From positions 36,896 to 100,895 of IMG/VR virus record IMGVR_UViG_3300007512_000015: a stretch of 64,000 bases of DNA. One strand, 5' to 3'. The position numbers and the translations under genes were made by a program. The DNA is from a virus. The notes beneath the pieces are model-generated. The model had not been told where the DNA came from and did no database searches. It saw nothing but the letters and a program-made list of their open reading frames with translations. Below, one piece after another: positions 52,290 through 61,216 of this stretch (positions are counted from its first letter, which is position 1; every line of letters begins with the position of its first letter).

Positions 52290-54233
52290 ATGACCTGTAA
52301 GACCGCAAAAGCTGCTGTCCAGCCAGTTCGTCAACGTACCCAGTACACCTGCATGGCTACGTCGATGATGATGTGTCTGCAAGCCCTTGGGCACGAGGTT
52401 GATGAAGACGAGGTGAACAAGGTGATGGGCGCACGGCCTATGAAGGGTGCCGCATGGGAACACGCTTTGGCCTGTGCCCAACACTATGGATGTAGGGCGA
52501 CCCTTACTGTCCCTTCGACTGTGCAGCAACTAAAGGAATGGACAGATCAAGGAATCCCCGTGATGATCGCGTGGAACCCTGAAGGTAGGGAGTGGAGCCA
52601 CGCAAGCGTGGTGTTTGACGTAGACGATGATCTGAATGTTTACGTCGCAGACCCGAACATCCCGGACCCGGACGAAACAGTACGCATCGTCCCCAAGAAG
52701 GACTTCTACAACAAGTGGTACGAAAAGTGGCCTAACTATTTGGTCCGTCGTCCCGCGATGGCAGTCTCTCGGGAGATCACCACCGACGGAAAGCAGGTGA
52801 TGGCTTCAGCCAAGAAGGTTGCCTCCCTGAAACAGACCGCTCGAATCAACTGGCAACGGCTCTCCCGAGGCAAAGGTTGGAAGTACGTCACTCCTGAACT
52901 GCTGGTTCACGTCCTCCCCGTTGAATCATGGGATCACGTCCGGGACAGAGACATCCCCGACGTGCATGAGGTTGCTGATGCAGAACTCACTGCCGACGCA
53001 ATCCCCCATCTGGTTGAGAGCTACAACAAGATGGTCAAGGAGCACGCCAAGTGGGTGCGCCAAGGATGGTGGCCAAGACCTGTGCGAGTCGAGAAGTGGG
53101 AAGTGTGGGCTTACCACCGCCCCTCCAAAAAGGGATTCCGTGGTGTGTTGGATGACGAGAGAACCGCTCTGCGAAGCACCGAGAACGCTATCCCGAAGCT
53201 CCTGGAAAGGAAGAGGCCCTCTTGGCTCAAGCCTGACAATGACGGGCCAACGAGAGCCGCCAAGAGAACCACCGAGGTCCGAAAGAAGAAGGACAAGAAC
53301 GCCCCGGTAAAAGTGAAGGTGGACCGGCTGCGTAACAATCCCGCTGCTGAAGCAGCAGGCGCACGGAAACCTACACGGGGACACCGAAGAAAAGAGAGAG
53401 GGCGCAACGTGGAACGAGGACATTCAAGAAAAGACAAGCACAAGGGAAGGAGGCAAGAGCGCCAATCGGCTGCTTCTCCGTCACGAGTGGCCCTGCGCCA
53501 CGTCCACAGCCGCACCCTTGATTTGAGCGGCATGGACATGGAGGATGCCCTCGATCTTGTCATGGAAAACGTAGGCATCCCCAGATCCGACTACAGTTGG
53601 AAAAGAGGCGAAATCAAACGCCGGGTGATGGGGGATTTGGCCGCTGATGGCAGTCAACAAGCCCTGATTCGAGGCGAGATTCTGTTCTCCCGTGGTGCCT
53701 TTGTTGAGGACCGGAACATCAAGGAGTTCCTAAATCAGTTCCCTCGGGGCGAGGCCGCCCTGAAGCACCGGTTTACCCAGAGCGTCTTGACGAACAGATC
53801 AGACCTCGGACGGGACATCAGAAAGAGAATCCAGCGCAGCCCCAAACAGTTCCTTGGAACACTTTTCGATGACTACCAGGAAGCCGAAGAATACGAACCC
53901 CTTGAAGTGACTGTGGCCCCTGCGGAGTTTAGTCGGCAGGTTCGCGTCGATGCTCGATGGGGAAAACTCATATCTCCCGCCACCGTCGAAGTGAACTTTT
54001 CCGCGAAGAAGCTGCCGCCAGTTGGCGAAGGTGTGTTCAGCATAATGAGCAACACCGAACTCAACCGTTGGATTGAGGGCTGGGCCAGCTACGCACCGGA
54101 GAACTTCTACATGGACGGTGAGACGGGTATGAATAGCAACCAACTGTTCCGGCACTACCGAGAGCAGTGGCGTGGCCTGTCACCCCGTAGACAAGCAGAG
54201 AAGTACAAGTCGCTCCAGCGGTATGTACGGTAG
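52290..54233 (+). CDS. C39-type cysteine protease virion protein
   Basis: 647 residues. Residues ~1-130 are a C39-like papain-fold peptidase: RQRTQYTCMATSMMM (C21), EWSHASVVFD (H104) and VADPN (D121). The middle is an extremely basic low-complexity linker (GHRRKERGRNVERGHSRKDK), with the R-V-A module PSRVALRHVHS after it, and a C-terminal alpha/beta domain. The separate blocks suggest it is cleaved or domain-modular. Its plausible role is virion-protein processing or host-cell action after injection (inference). Confidence 0.7.
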   Translation: MTCKTAKAAVQPVRQRTQYTCMATSMMMCLQALGHEVDEDEVNKVMGARPMKGAAWEHALACAQHYGCRATLTVPSTVQQLKEWTDQGIPVMIAWNPEGREWSHASVVFDVDDDLNVYVADPNIPDPDETVRIVPKKDFYNKWYEKWPNYLVRRPAMAVSREITTDGKQVMASAKKVASLKQTARINWQRLSRGKGWKYVTPELLVHVLPVESWDHVRDRDIPDVHEVADAELTADAIPHLVESYNKMVKEHAKWVRQGWWPRPVRVEKWEVWAYHRPSKKGFRGVLDDERTALRSTENAIPKLLERKRPSWLKPDNDGPTRAAKRTTEVRKKKDKNAPVKVKVDRLRNNPAAEAAGARKPTRGHRRKERGRNVERGHSRKDKHKGRRQERQSAASPSRVALRHVHSRTLDLSGMDMEDALDLVMENVGIPRSDYSWKRGEIKRRVMGDLAADGSQQALIRGEILFSRGAFVEDRNIKEFLNQFPRGEAALKHRFTQSVLTNRSDLGRDIRKRIQRSPKQFLGTLFDDYQEAEEYEPLEVTVAPAEFSRQVRVDARWGKLISPATVEVNFSAKKLPPVGEGVFSIMSNTELNRWIEGWASYAPENFYMDGETGMNSNQLFRHYREQWRGLSPRRQAEKYKSLQRYVR

Positions 54234-54277
54234 AGACCTTATCCAAGACTTATTGCAGAACCCTCGGAGCACGACCC

Positions 54278-55438
54278 ATGTCTGACAAAACCCTTCTCCT
54301 CCCGTCTGAACGGGCAGCTATGGAACGGGCTGCTGGCCCTTACAACCCGCGCCCGCCGTGGCCTAAAACTCCGGGCGGCCAGGGAAAGCCGGGAACGAAG
54401 AACGTATACAACTTGCACAACGAGTATGGGTCGGGCGTCTCAAATGATCCGGCTGCTTACATGCGCCAGTGGCGTGAAAAATGGCAAGGAAACCATAAAG
54501 ACCGGGCGAACTGCCCGGATGGATTCGGTGAAACAATGGATTGCTCCTCCCACGAAACAGGTAAGTCAAAGAAGGCCAGTGCTCCCGCAGGAATGTACGG
54601 CTACACCAAGAAGACCCAGCATGACGTTGAGGCGTCCATCCGCAAGGCCCAGCGCCGAGTGGCCAAGATTGCCAAGGCTCTCTGGACACGGGATTCCCGT
54701 TCTGCTGCGTTCCTGGCTACCCATGCGAAGCGTGCAAAGAGTGCTCCTGCCCGCCTTCTCGTAGCCGCTATGGCTGACATTGGCCCCAAGGTCGCCTCCG
54801 AAGAGGGAGTGGCTCGTGTGGCCGCCTACGGCCTCTACGGACACCCCGCGAAGACTGCCCGCCTTTCCCTGACCGCTTGCTCCGAGCTTCGGGAAGAAAT
54901 GGGCCGCATCGCATATGATCTGCACAGCCGCCGCAGCATGAAGCACGCCAAGATCACGGGCTTCATGGATGCTCACACGAAGGCTGCGAAGTGCAGCTAC
55001 TGCCGGATGCTCCTGTCCTCGTACCCAGACAGTCCTTCCGGCAAGACTGCGGAGTTCAACGCAGACGATATTGGAAAGACGGTTCCTGGCCCGCTGGTGA
55101 ATGACCCGCCTGACTCGAAGATGGACGGGCAGTTCACACAAGCAGACAACTCTCAGCTTACGAATCTTGCCGAAGGCAAGGAAGTTGCTGTGAAGTCAGC
55201 GGATGAGAACACACCGGATCTTGGACCCGAGTACAACGTCGCCAAGCCCGGTATCGAAGAAGAGATCGGCGCAGAGGTCAAAGGACCCATCTACGAAGAG
55301 GACTCCTCTACGAGTGCTGACCTCAAAGGTCAGTTCACGCAGAAGGACCTCCACGAGTTGACGGACGAGGTTGAGAGCGGCAAGCAGGCGAGCGTGGACA
55401 CCACCTCCGTGCGTAGCCTGCTGGAGTGGGTGGACTGA
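54278..55438 (+). CDS. Virion-region protein with FNAD/FTQ modules
   Basis: 386 residues. Basic helical middle, then the same module as in the 2005-3066 protein: AEFNADDIGKTVPGPLV, DPP, GQFTQ and LTNLAEG; a second, shorter copy follows (GQFTQKDLHELTDEVESG). ARVAAYGLYGHPAKTARL resembles the R-V-A module. No enzyme motif. Function unknown. Confidence 0.58.
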   Translation: MSDKTLLLPSERAAMERAAGPYNPRPPWPKTPGGQGKPGTKNVYNLHNEYGSGVSNDPAAYMRQWREKWQGNHKDRANCPDGFGETMDCSSHETGKSKKASAPAGMYGYTKKTQHDVEASIRKAQRRVAKIAKALWTRDSRSAAFLATHAKRAKSAPARLLVAAMADIGPKVASEEGVARVAAYGLYGHPAKTARLSLTACSELREEMGRIAYDLHSRRSMKHAKITGFMDAHTKAAKCSYCRMLLSSYPDSPSGKTAEFNADDIGKTVPGPLVNDPPDSKMDGQFTQADNSQLTNLAEGKEVAVKSADENTPDLGPEYNVAKPGIEEEIGAEVKGPIYEEDSSTSADLKGQFTQKDLHELTDEVESGKQASVDTTSVRSLLEWVD

Positions 55439-55439
55439 G

Positions 55440-55901
55440 ATGCGTTTGCCGGACACACGAAAATCCGAGGGGTGGTCTGACTCCGACTGGGTGGATGCCG
55501 AAAAGGCTCAGGATGAGTTGTGGGATCAAGCGCAGGAGCACATCCAAGGCTTCTACGACAAGATCAAAGAAGACATCCGCTTCGCAGAGGACGACCTCAA
55601 GCAGATCCGTGATGGCTTCGCCTGGGCTGAGACGCGGGGCGACATCGGCAGGCTTCGGAAGCGTTTTGAGGGTTCCGTGGGCAGCAAGGCCCTCTCCAAG
55701 AAGGAGTGGGAATGGCTCGACGAGATGCTTTCTGTTCAGTCGAGGAAACTCCCCGATTCAATCTTCCGCATGAACGCCTCAGAGACAGATAAAGCCATGA
55801 GCATCACCGCATATGAGCGCGGTGCGCTCATCAGGCTTGCTTCCACCCTCCCTGTAGGGGACGAGAAGCGTAGGGCCATCCTTTCCGGTCTGGTGCGGTA
55901 A
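55440..55901 (+). CDS. Helical protein with C-terminal LIRLA module
   Basis: 153 residues from an ATG right after the upstream TGA; longer frames start earlier. Charged helical body, and the C-terminus is RGALIRLASTLPVGDEKRRA..., the L-I-R-L-A-S-x-x-P module found near the N-terminus of the genes at 63073 and 63574. Function unknown. Confidence 0.58.
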   Translation: MRLPDTRKSEGWSDSDWVDAEKAQDELWDQAQEHIQGFYDKIKEDIRFAEDDLKQIRDGFAWAETRGDIGRLRKRFEGSVGSKALSKKEWEWLDEMLSVQSRKLPDSIFRMNASETDKAMSITAYERGALIRLASTLPVGDEKRRAILSGLVR

Positions 55902-55946
55902 AGGCTTCAGCAACTTCAAGGTTGCCTCTCAAGCCATCCCTTTTTG
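55902..55946 (+). terminator. Probable terminator hairpin
   Basis: After the stop at 55901, GCAAC-TTCAAG-GTTGC and outer GCTT/AAGC arms form an imperfect stem, followed by CCCTTTTTG. It could end the plus-strand head transcript. Confidence 0.45.
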
Positions 55947-55961
55947 AGACTGGGCTTCTGA

Positions 55962-56267
55962 CTAAGACTGGTCCGGGCGTACATTCTCTCTGCCCTCAAA
56001 GGGGCGCGTGAAGGTGTGAGCCTTCAAAGCCTCAAAGCCGTTGTCCATCAAGATGGGCACAGGGGTAAGGCTGTCCTTGGTCTTGACGAACCACTGGCAC
56101 CGCCATTCCACGTCATTGTGAAGGAACTTGAACACCATGAGGTGTGTCCCCTCTGGATCGAGTTGATTTGCGAACTCGTCCACTGGACCCTGGTTACGGT
56201 TTTCGTACCGAGAGTCAGCCATGAGGGCCAGGAAGCCCTCTGTTGTTGCCATCACCATTTCAGCCAT
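55962..56267 (-). CDS. Unknown small protein
   Basis: 101 residues; AGAGGTGAGCG precedes the ATG. Alpha/beta sequence (THLMVFKFLHNDVEWRCQWF). Its end overlaps a 20-base element repeated at 57126-57145. No family. Confidence 0.5.
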   Translation of the reverse strand: MAEMVMATTEGFLALMADSRYENRNQGPVDEFANQLDPEGTHLMVFKFLHNDVEWRCQWFVKTKDSLTPVPILMDNGFEALKAHTFTRPFEGRENVRPDQS

Positions 56268-56284
56268 CGCTCACCTCTTGTAAA

Positions 56285-56620
56285 TCAAACACCCCACCCC
56301 ATCGAACGGGCTTCGTCGCCACACTCGGGACAGTGGTGAGTGTTGTTCTTGCAGACAGCATCACTGCCATCACGGAACTGCATCCAGTTGCAGTGTTGCC
56401 CAGCGGTCTTGACCTGCTGGATATGCTTGCAGTGCTTCCCGTTCCCGAACTTGTACGCGGAACAGGTACACGAATAGTCGTACTGAACGCTGTGCTGGTT
56501 CCTGTGACCGCTTTTGTTCCACGACACCGTGTAAGTGTTCCCCGTAGAACCTGGGACAGTTGTGGACCAGTTCTCGGACGTAACGCAGTGCCAGAAGTAT
56601 TCAGTCGTCAGATCGGGCAT
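56285..56620 (-). CDS. SWIM-type zinc-finger protein
   Basis: 111 residues. YDYSCTCSAYKFGNGKHCKHI fits the SWIM CxC...CxH zinc finger; a second pair at the end (HHCPECG) may form another knuckle. No helicase or transposase domain is attached. Probably a small DNA/protein-interaction domain. Confidence 0.65.
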   Translation of the reverse strand: MPDLTTEYFWHCVTSENWSTTVPGSTGNTYTVSWNKSGHRNQHSVQYDYSCTCSAYKFGNGKHCKHIQQVKTAGQHCNWMQFRDGSDAVCKNNTHHCPECGDEARSMGWGV

Positions 56621-56898
56621 TGGGGGTTCTCTCCTCCCCCTCTCTACGGCGAGGCGTGATTCCTGGAACCCCCTGCAACAACTCCGGTCTGCTTTCGAGA
56701 AGGGAAGCCGTTTTTGTTGTTGTAACGTGCATAAATCCCCGAAAAACCTACACTTTTAGCTAAATCCCCGGTTGATTCCAGGCCAAATCAGGGTTGGGTC
56801 TTGCTTCCAGGAGCTTGAATCTTGGCGGGTCCAAGAGTTTTTATAGATGCCTTATCTGTCGGTAGTGGTGCTATTGGGGAGGGGAGAAGGAGAGAATC
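56621..56898. other. Intergenic region between divergent genes
   Basis: 278 bases. A hairpin TCTTGG-CGGGT-CCAAGA followed by GTTTTTA at 56820-56843 looks like a rho-independent terminator on the plus strand. No tRNA or gene seen. Confidence 0.4.
56820..56843 (+). terminator. Predicted intrinsic terminator
   Basis: Six-base-pair stem TCTTGG/CCAAGA with a five-base loop, then GTTTTTA. It lies just before a gene start, so it could also act as a leader attenuator. Confidence 0.45.
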
Positions 56899-57145
56899 AT
56901 GGCTTCCCCTTGTCCCGTCCGTGTAGCGACTGCCTACAAATGGGCAGCACGCTCCTGCTTGGACCACAGCCATCACCGACAAGCAAGGACGGGTGGTGTT
57001 TACTGGCTCAAGCACACCCCGCGCAAACCCCGGACAGGTAGTGATTGCGCTGCTGATGGATATGCCCCGCTTCGTAGACTCTAAACGCTGGGACGAGGCG
57101 ACCTACATGCGTGAAGAACGAGTCCGAGACTGGGCTTCCGACTAA
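56899..57145 (+). pseudogene. Frameshifted small gene with N-terminal R-V-A module
   Basis: AAGGAGAGAATC-ATG opens MASPCPVRVATAYKWAARS, a clear R-V-A module start, but this frame ends at 57084. The +1 frame is open from 56927 to a TAA at 57143-57145 and reads as plausible protein (GRVVFTGSS..., VVIALLMDMPRFVDSKR, YMREERVRDWASD). The two would join by a +1 frameshift or a one-base error between 56927 and 57084. The gene's last 20 bases recur at 55946-55965. Confidence 0.5.
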
Positions 57146-57151
57146 CCCGCT

Positions 57152-57580
57152 CTACTTGAGTCCCAGCTTCGCCATGCGATGAGCAGTCGTAGAGGCATCC
57201 CAATCGAACGAGAAGCCACGGCTGTCTGTCGCGACGTTCGGGGAAACATCACAGTCGGACCCCATCCAGGTAGCGATCTGCTTGATCTGTTCCTGTGAAA
57301 TGGTGGGAACACGATCCTCCACAACCTTCATATGGGCCGGGTTACAGCAAACCTTGGTCATGCAGGTCTGCACAAGGGAGCTATCAGAGGGGACTGTCCC
57401 CCGCGAAATAACGTACATAGCCTTGTGTGCGGCGAGTGTTTCGCCTTTGCCGTTGGGAGAGTATTCCCCATAGCCTTCAGGCCCCAGCTTTCCTTCCCAG
57501 TTCCAACAGCCACTCTCATCGTGACCAATCGAACCCAAGATGGCTTTCGCGTGTTCCAGGCCCAAATCTGCATACCTCAT
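57152..57580 (-). CDS. HNH-like zinc protein, catalytic His missing
   Basis: 142 residues; GAGGTGAAGT precedes the ATG. GCWNWEGKLGPEGYGEYSP, LAAHKAMYVISRGTVP and CMTKVCCNPAHMKV follow the HNH layout (WxG...H...P...HxC...CxNPxH). The usual first His of VxHxC is replaced (VQTC), so nuclease activity is doubtful. Zinc Cys appear kept. Confidence 0.6.
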   Translation of the reverse strand: MRYADLGLEHAKAILGSIGHDESGCWNWEGKLGPEGYGEYSPNGKGETLAAHKAMYVISRGTVPSDSSLVQTCMTKVCCNPAHMKVVEDRVPTISQEQIKQIATWMGSDCDVSPNVATDSRGFSFDWDASTTAHRMAKLGLK

Positions 57581-57745
57581 ACTTCACCTCGCTTTGATGT
57601 TCTACCTATACCCCTATATCGACAAGATAATCCCCCTCTTTAGGGAGTCACCACAAAAAACGCGGAGATAATCGAGCTTCTCGGGGTTCCGAAGAGCGAT
57701 TTTCCCCCGTAAAGAGGACAGGGAGGCCGTATAGCCGGAAGACCC
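57581..57745. promoter_or_regulatory. Divergent intergenic region
   Basis: 165 bases between the HNH-like gene and a small zinc-ribbon gene. Contains an AT-rich part (CCCCTATATCGACAAGATAA) and an imperfect GCTTC...GAAGAGC stem followed by GATTTT. Probable promoter region; no confident consensus. Confidence 0.35.
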
Positions 57746-57883
57746 ATGATCATCAAGACCAACTGCCAAAAGTGCGGAAAGAAGAAAGCCATCAAGAACA
57801 AGGTGGTGTTCATTCCGGGCGACTGCATCATCACCACCGTAGGGAAGGGATGCCATAAGTGCGGCTGGAAGCCCGGTGATTGA
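57746..57883 (+). CDS. 45-residue zinc-ribbon protein
   Basis: ATG with CGGAAG upstream. Two CxxC pairs (CQKCGKKKA, CHKCGWKP) about 25 residues apart form a zinc ribbon. Very basic. Function unknown. Confidence 0.55.
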   Translation: MIIKTNCQKCGKKKAIKNKVVFIPGDCIITTVGKGCHKCGWKPGD

Positions 57884-57917
57884 TTCTCTATAGGGGGTGA
57901 GCCATAGGAGTACGATC

Positions 57918-58898
57918 ATGTCCAAGCCCTCCCCTGCGAATGTAGTCAAAGCCTACGGAGCCATAGGTCCCGATGGGGACTGGTACGAAGATGACGGCTA
58001 CGACCGCTATTCCGATGCGGACTACGGCTACGACGCGCCACCATGCGAAGAACAAGATTTCTTCCATGATCTGGAGAAGATGACGGCCCAAACCGCCGAA
58101 AGGTTCTTCAGACAAAAGGTGATTCCAGAACTGAAGAGTATGCGCTGGAGCGTCAAAGCAAGTTTTGACTACGGGCTTGGCGAAGACATGGTTTCTGACC
58201 GGGAAGGGTGGGTCTACTATGTTGGAGGCGCAGAGCTAAAAGGCAAGGCAGGGCAAAAGCTCCTCCTCCCCCGCAACAAAGCCATTGTTCTTGATCGGAA
58301 CGTGGACTTCGACATCGGCTTCTGGGTTGCTATGGGGGACGGCGACGAAGAGATAGCGGTGGGGACCGGCAAGTACACGGGGGATGGCTGGAATGAACCC
58401 CGCCAAGAACTTGAAGCCTACATAGACATTGAGTGTCCTGACCCAAAAGACATCATCGGGATCGCGTTCGCTTGGGAAGGCGAAGAGCCTCGCAGATGGT
58501 TCAAGCCCTCCCAAGTAAACAAGATGCTTGAACTGTTCTCCGTCACCTTTCCGAAAGAGGTGAAGATCAGGTCCAAGATCAAGAAGAGGGCAGCAGACGA
58601 GACCGGAGGGTCCTTTCGGGCGGCCAGTGCTGGTCGGGTTGCATCGGCTTACCGGATCGCCCGATCCCAAAGGACTGGCACGGAGCACGCCACCGAGGAA
58701 GCCCGCAAGAAGCACCTCAAGGAACACCCGAACGCTGATCCAAGCGACCACACGGTAGAGAAGAAAGAGAAGCCCGAGAAGAAGCTGGACCTCGGAAAGT
58801 CCCTGGAGAAAAGCAAGGGCGTGAAGAAAAAGGTCGATGAAAAGCTCGATGAACTCTTCGATTTCGCCGGGGCCAGTCAGTACACCAGCAAGGGCTGA
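57918..58898 (+). CDS. Virion-region protein with R-V-A and HP-module
   Basis: 326 residues; TAGGAG precedes the ATG. The N-terminus is NVVKAYGAIG, then acidic Tyr-rich DDGYDRYSDADYGY, a beta-rich body, then RAASAGRVASAYRIARS (R-V-A module), HLKEHPNADPSDHTVEKK (the HP-x-A-x3-DHT-[IV] segment shared with the 3163 fusion), and a Lys-rich coil tail. Function unknown; likely an internal virion protein (inference). Confidence 0.58.
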   Translation: MSKPSPANVVKAYGAIGPDGDWYEDDGYDRYSDADYGYDAPPCEEQDFFHDLEKMTAQTAERFFRQKVIPELKSMRWSVKASFDYGLGEDMVSDREGWVYYVGGAELKGKAGQKLLLPRNKAIVLDRNVDFDIGFWVAMGDGDEEIAVGTGKYTGDGWNEPRQELEAYIDIECPDPKDIIGIAFAWEGEEPRRWFKPSQVNKMLELFSVTFPKEVKIRSKIKKRAADETGGSFRAASAGRVASAYRIARSQRTGTEHATEEARKKHLKEHPNADPSDHTVEKKEKPEKKLDLGKSLEKSKGVKKKVDEKLDELFDFAGASQYTSKG

Positions 58899-58899
58899 T

Positions 58900-59100
58900 T
58901 CAGCGGGACAGCCCCAGGAACCGCTTCCAGGACGTAGGCTTTTCAGCTTCCGGGGGTTCTGCTTCAGGCTCCGAAGCCTTGGGAACAGAGCACTCAAGCA
59001 GAGTGCGTTCCAACTCCTCGGTGATGTTCACCATGTCCATGTCGGACACGTCCACCGTGGTTGCATCCTGTCGAGGAGCCTTCCTCGCTGGAGGCAGCAT
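58900..59100 (-). CDS. Small acidic protein
   Basis: 66 residues starting inside the stop of the previous gene (TGATG). Acidic, with VDVSDMDMVNITEELE, ending KRFLGLSR. Function unknown. Confidence 0.45.
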   Translation of the reverse strand: MLPPARKAPRQDATTVDVSDMDMVNITEELERTLLECSVPKASEPEAEPPEAEKPTSWKRFLGLSR

Positions 59101-59489
59101 CAGGGACGACCACGCAGCTTGAACAGCAAATCCTGGGCTTTCTTCGCCACGTCCTTCGAGTCGGAACGGCGGCCAGAGAACTCAATGTCGCCATCCACTG
59201 TGGTTCCGTCTGGTCGGCTGATCACAATGGCTACAACACCCTTCTTTCCAGTCCAGTACACGTCCAAGGCGTAAGGAAGCATCGCGTTGAAGGGTTCGGC
59301 ATTGTAAGCCTCACCCTCGATATGCGCCCCAGCCCACCCATAAGAGGTATCTACCTTTGCAGGACCAATGGGGTTCACGGCAGCCTTGGTAGCAATCATC
59401 AGCATCTGCTTGGTGACTGCTTCGTATACGTTGCTTACCCTGGCTTCCTTTCGCATGACGTTGCGAATCGCTGTTCTTTTGGGATCCAT
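59100..59489 (-). CDS. Unknown small protein
   Basis: 129 residues; CAGGAG precedes the ATG at 59489 (the longer frame to 59627 overlaps another gene). Basic N-terminus with RNVMRKEARVSNVYEAVTK, then alpha/beta. Function unknown. Confidence 0.52.
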   Translation of the reverse strand: MDPKRTAIRNVMRKEARVSNVYEAVTKQMLMIATKAAVNPIGPAKVDTSYGWAGAHIEGEAYNAEPFNAMLPYALDVYWTGKKGVVAIVISRPDGTTVDGDIEFSGRRSDSKDVAKKAQDLLFKLRGRP

Positions 59490-59491
59490 CT

Positions 59492-59947
59492 TCAACTCCT
59501 GAATCCCTTGGGTCCTGCTCGCCAACCGCTCCAGGTAAGGCGATAGCCTTGTTGGCCTGTTCGGGGCGACGTAACGGGTTCGACCTTGATTCGAGCCTTC
59601 TCGGCTTCCTCGGATCGGCGCAACCATGCCTCACTCAAGCCATACCTTTCGCTTTCAGCGAGGTAGCCTGCTTCCTCGTGGACGTATGCCCAAAGCTGGT
59701 CCTGGACGGCCTTTGGCGTCAAAGCAGGGCCGATGAGGTCATGGTTGTCCTTGAGGAAGACCTTCCCCTGGCTGTTCAACAGCTTGGCGATGTAGAACCC
59801 CAAGTCCCGAAGCACACCTTTAGGGCTGCCTTTTCCTCGACCGAGCTTATCCACGTCGATGAAATCCGTGCCTGCGACCCGAGTCCAATCATAGGACGAT
59901 AGGACCGCATACGCCGCAGCAACACGACTTGGGGAAGCAACGGGCAT
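59492..59947 (-). CDS. Protein with N-terminal R-V-A module
   Basis: 151 residues. Starts MPVASPSRVAAAYAVLSSYD, a clear R-V-A module, followed by a helical charged body (DLGFYIAKLLNSQGKVFLKD). Very close to its neighbours on both sides. Function unknown. Confidence 0.55.
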   Translation of the reverse strand: MPVASPSRVAAAYAVLSSYDWTRVAGTDFIDVDKLGRGKGSPKGVLRDLGFYIAKLLNSQGKVFLKDNHDLIGPALTPKAVQDQLWAYVHEEAGYLAESERYGLSEAWLRRSEEAEKARIKVEPVTSPRTGQQGYRLTWSGWRAGPKGFRS

Positions 59948-60730
59948 TCATCCCCCGCAGAGGGAAAGACGCTTGTTGAGGTAGCGAAGCATGGTTCCAA
60001 TCTCGCGAACCGTCTTGGACTTCTCGGGGATGATCCCCAACGCAAGGTCCTGACGTGCGCCCTGCATACGACCGAGAGGCTTACGCATCATCTTCGTAAG
60101 GGCTTGTGACAGGTCGGAACGCTCCATGCGAAGCAGCGTGCCCTGTGCATCTTCCAGGGCACTCAAGAGGCCCTGTGCGTCCTCACGGGAGGATGCGCCC
60201 ATCGCCTGTCCCAGACTGTCCATCATGTAGCGGAGTTCTGGCACGCAGGCAGCGGCCTCCTCGCCCTTCCAAAGACCACCGACATCACCCAGACCGACCG
60301 GATACTCGCCCATAGGCAGCTTCTTTCCGTCCGGGGTGCGGTGCTTGTTACCGAAAGCGTCGATGTAGCCGGAACGCAAGGACTTCATGTACCGACTCTG
60401 CATCTCGCGCTGGGCTTCGGGGAGCGAGTCCTTGTAGATGATCTTCTGCCGCTTCTGGTCCACGGAGCCTTTGTCTGTAAGACGGCCCCACTGACGAAGC
60501 AGCTTGTAGCCACCGCCCTGTTCCGGGGTGATCAACTGCTCATAGAACTTGGAACTGTTCTTCGCTCGATCCAGGAACCAGACCATCGTGGCCATGCCGT
60601 CACGCACGGAGTTCTTATTCACGCCTGGGGTAAGAGCGCCACGACGCGCTTCCTTCAGTAGTGGAAGCAGGTGGGCACGGAGTTCCGGCTTCTCGTAAGC
60701 CAGCTTGATGCAAGCGATGCGAAGGTTCAT
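59948..60730 (-). CDS. Helical protein with N-terminal LIKLA module
   Basis: 260 residues; CTGGAGAACCCC precedes the ATG at 60730. Starts MNLRIACIKLAYEKPELRAH then LLPLLKEA, the L-x-K-L-A-x3-PELR module. Body is a long helical, Arg/Lys-rich protein. Function unknown. Confidence 0.55.
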   Translation of the reverse strand: MNLRIACIKLAYEKPELRAHLLPLLKEARRGALTPGVNKNSVRDGMATMVWFLDRAKNSSKFYEQLITPEQGGGYKLLRQWGRLTDKGSVDQKRQKIIYKDSLPEAQREMQSRYMKSLRSGYIDAFGNKHRTPDGKKLPMGEYPVGLGDVGGLWKGEEAAACVPELRYMMDSLGQAMGASSREDAQGLLSALEDAQGTLLRMERSDLSQALTKMMRKPLGRMQGARQDLALGIIPEKSKTVREIGTMLRYLNKRLSLCGG

Positions 60731-60785
60731 GGGGTTCTCCAGAAATGTTTGCTGTTCGTTCGGTATAGGCTGTTGATTCAAGGGG

Positions 60786-61163
60786 TTACCCGTCCACGTT
60801 TACAAAGGCGTAGACACGAGCACCGCTGGAATCAGGATCCAGGGCGACGACGAGGGAACCGGTGAGCGTTCTTTCGTAGTCCTCGGCGTTGGGGTCATCG
60901 TTCTCCATCGTGAGGTTAGAGAACATGCGGCCACCCATCGCCTTCGTCACCTTTCGATCAATCTCCAGAGATCCGGGACGAGCCATCGGGTAGTGCTTCA
61001 AGAACATCTTTTCGATGTCCCGAGGTTTGAGGTTGACTTCAAACTTCGAGAAGATCGGAACCTTGTCCACCGCACCTTGCTTCAGGATCGGGAGGAGGTC
61101 CTCCCTAAGCTCAGGGCGGGCATGAGCCAGCTTGATGAGCTTTTCGCGTAGGGGATCTGACAT
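60786..61163 (-). CDS. Protein with N-terminal LIKLA module
   Basis: 125 residues; AAGGAGC precedes the ATG. Starts with LREKLIKLAHARPELREDLL, the same module as 59948. The rest is alpha/beta. Function unknown. Confidence 0.55.
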   Translation of the reverse strand: MSDPLREKLIKLAHARPELREDLLPILKQGAVDKVPIFSKFEVNLKPRDIEKMFLKHYPMARPGSLEIDRKVTKAMGGRMFSNLTMENDDPNAEDYERTLTGSLVVALDPDSSGARVYAFVNVDG

Positions 61164-61216
61164 AGCAGGGTGCTCCTTCTCGGAACCCTACCGGAATAGA
61201 CACTTCACCGAAGCAG

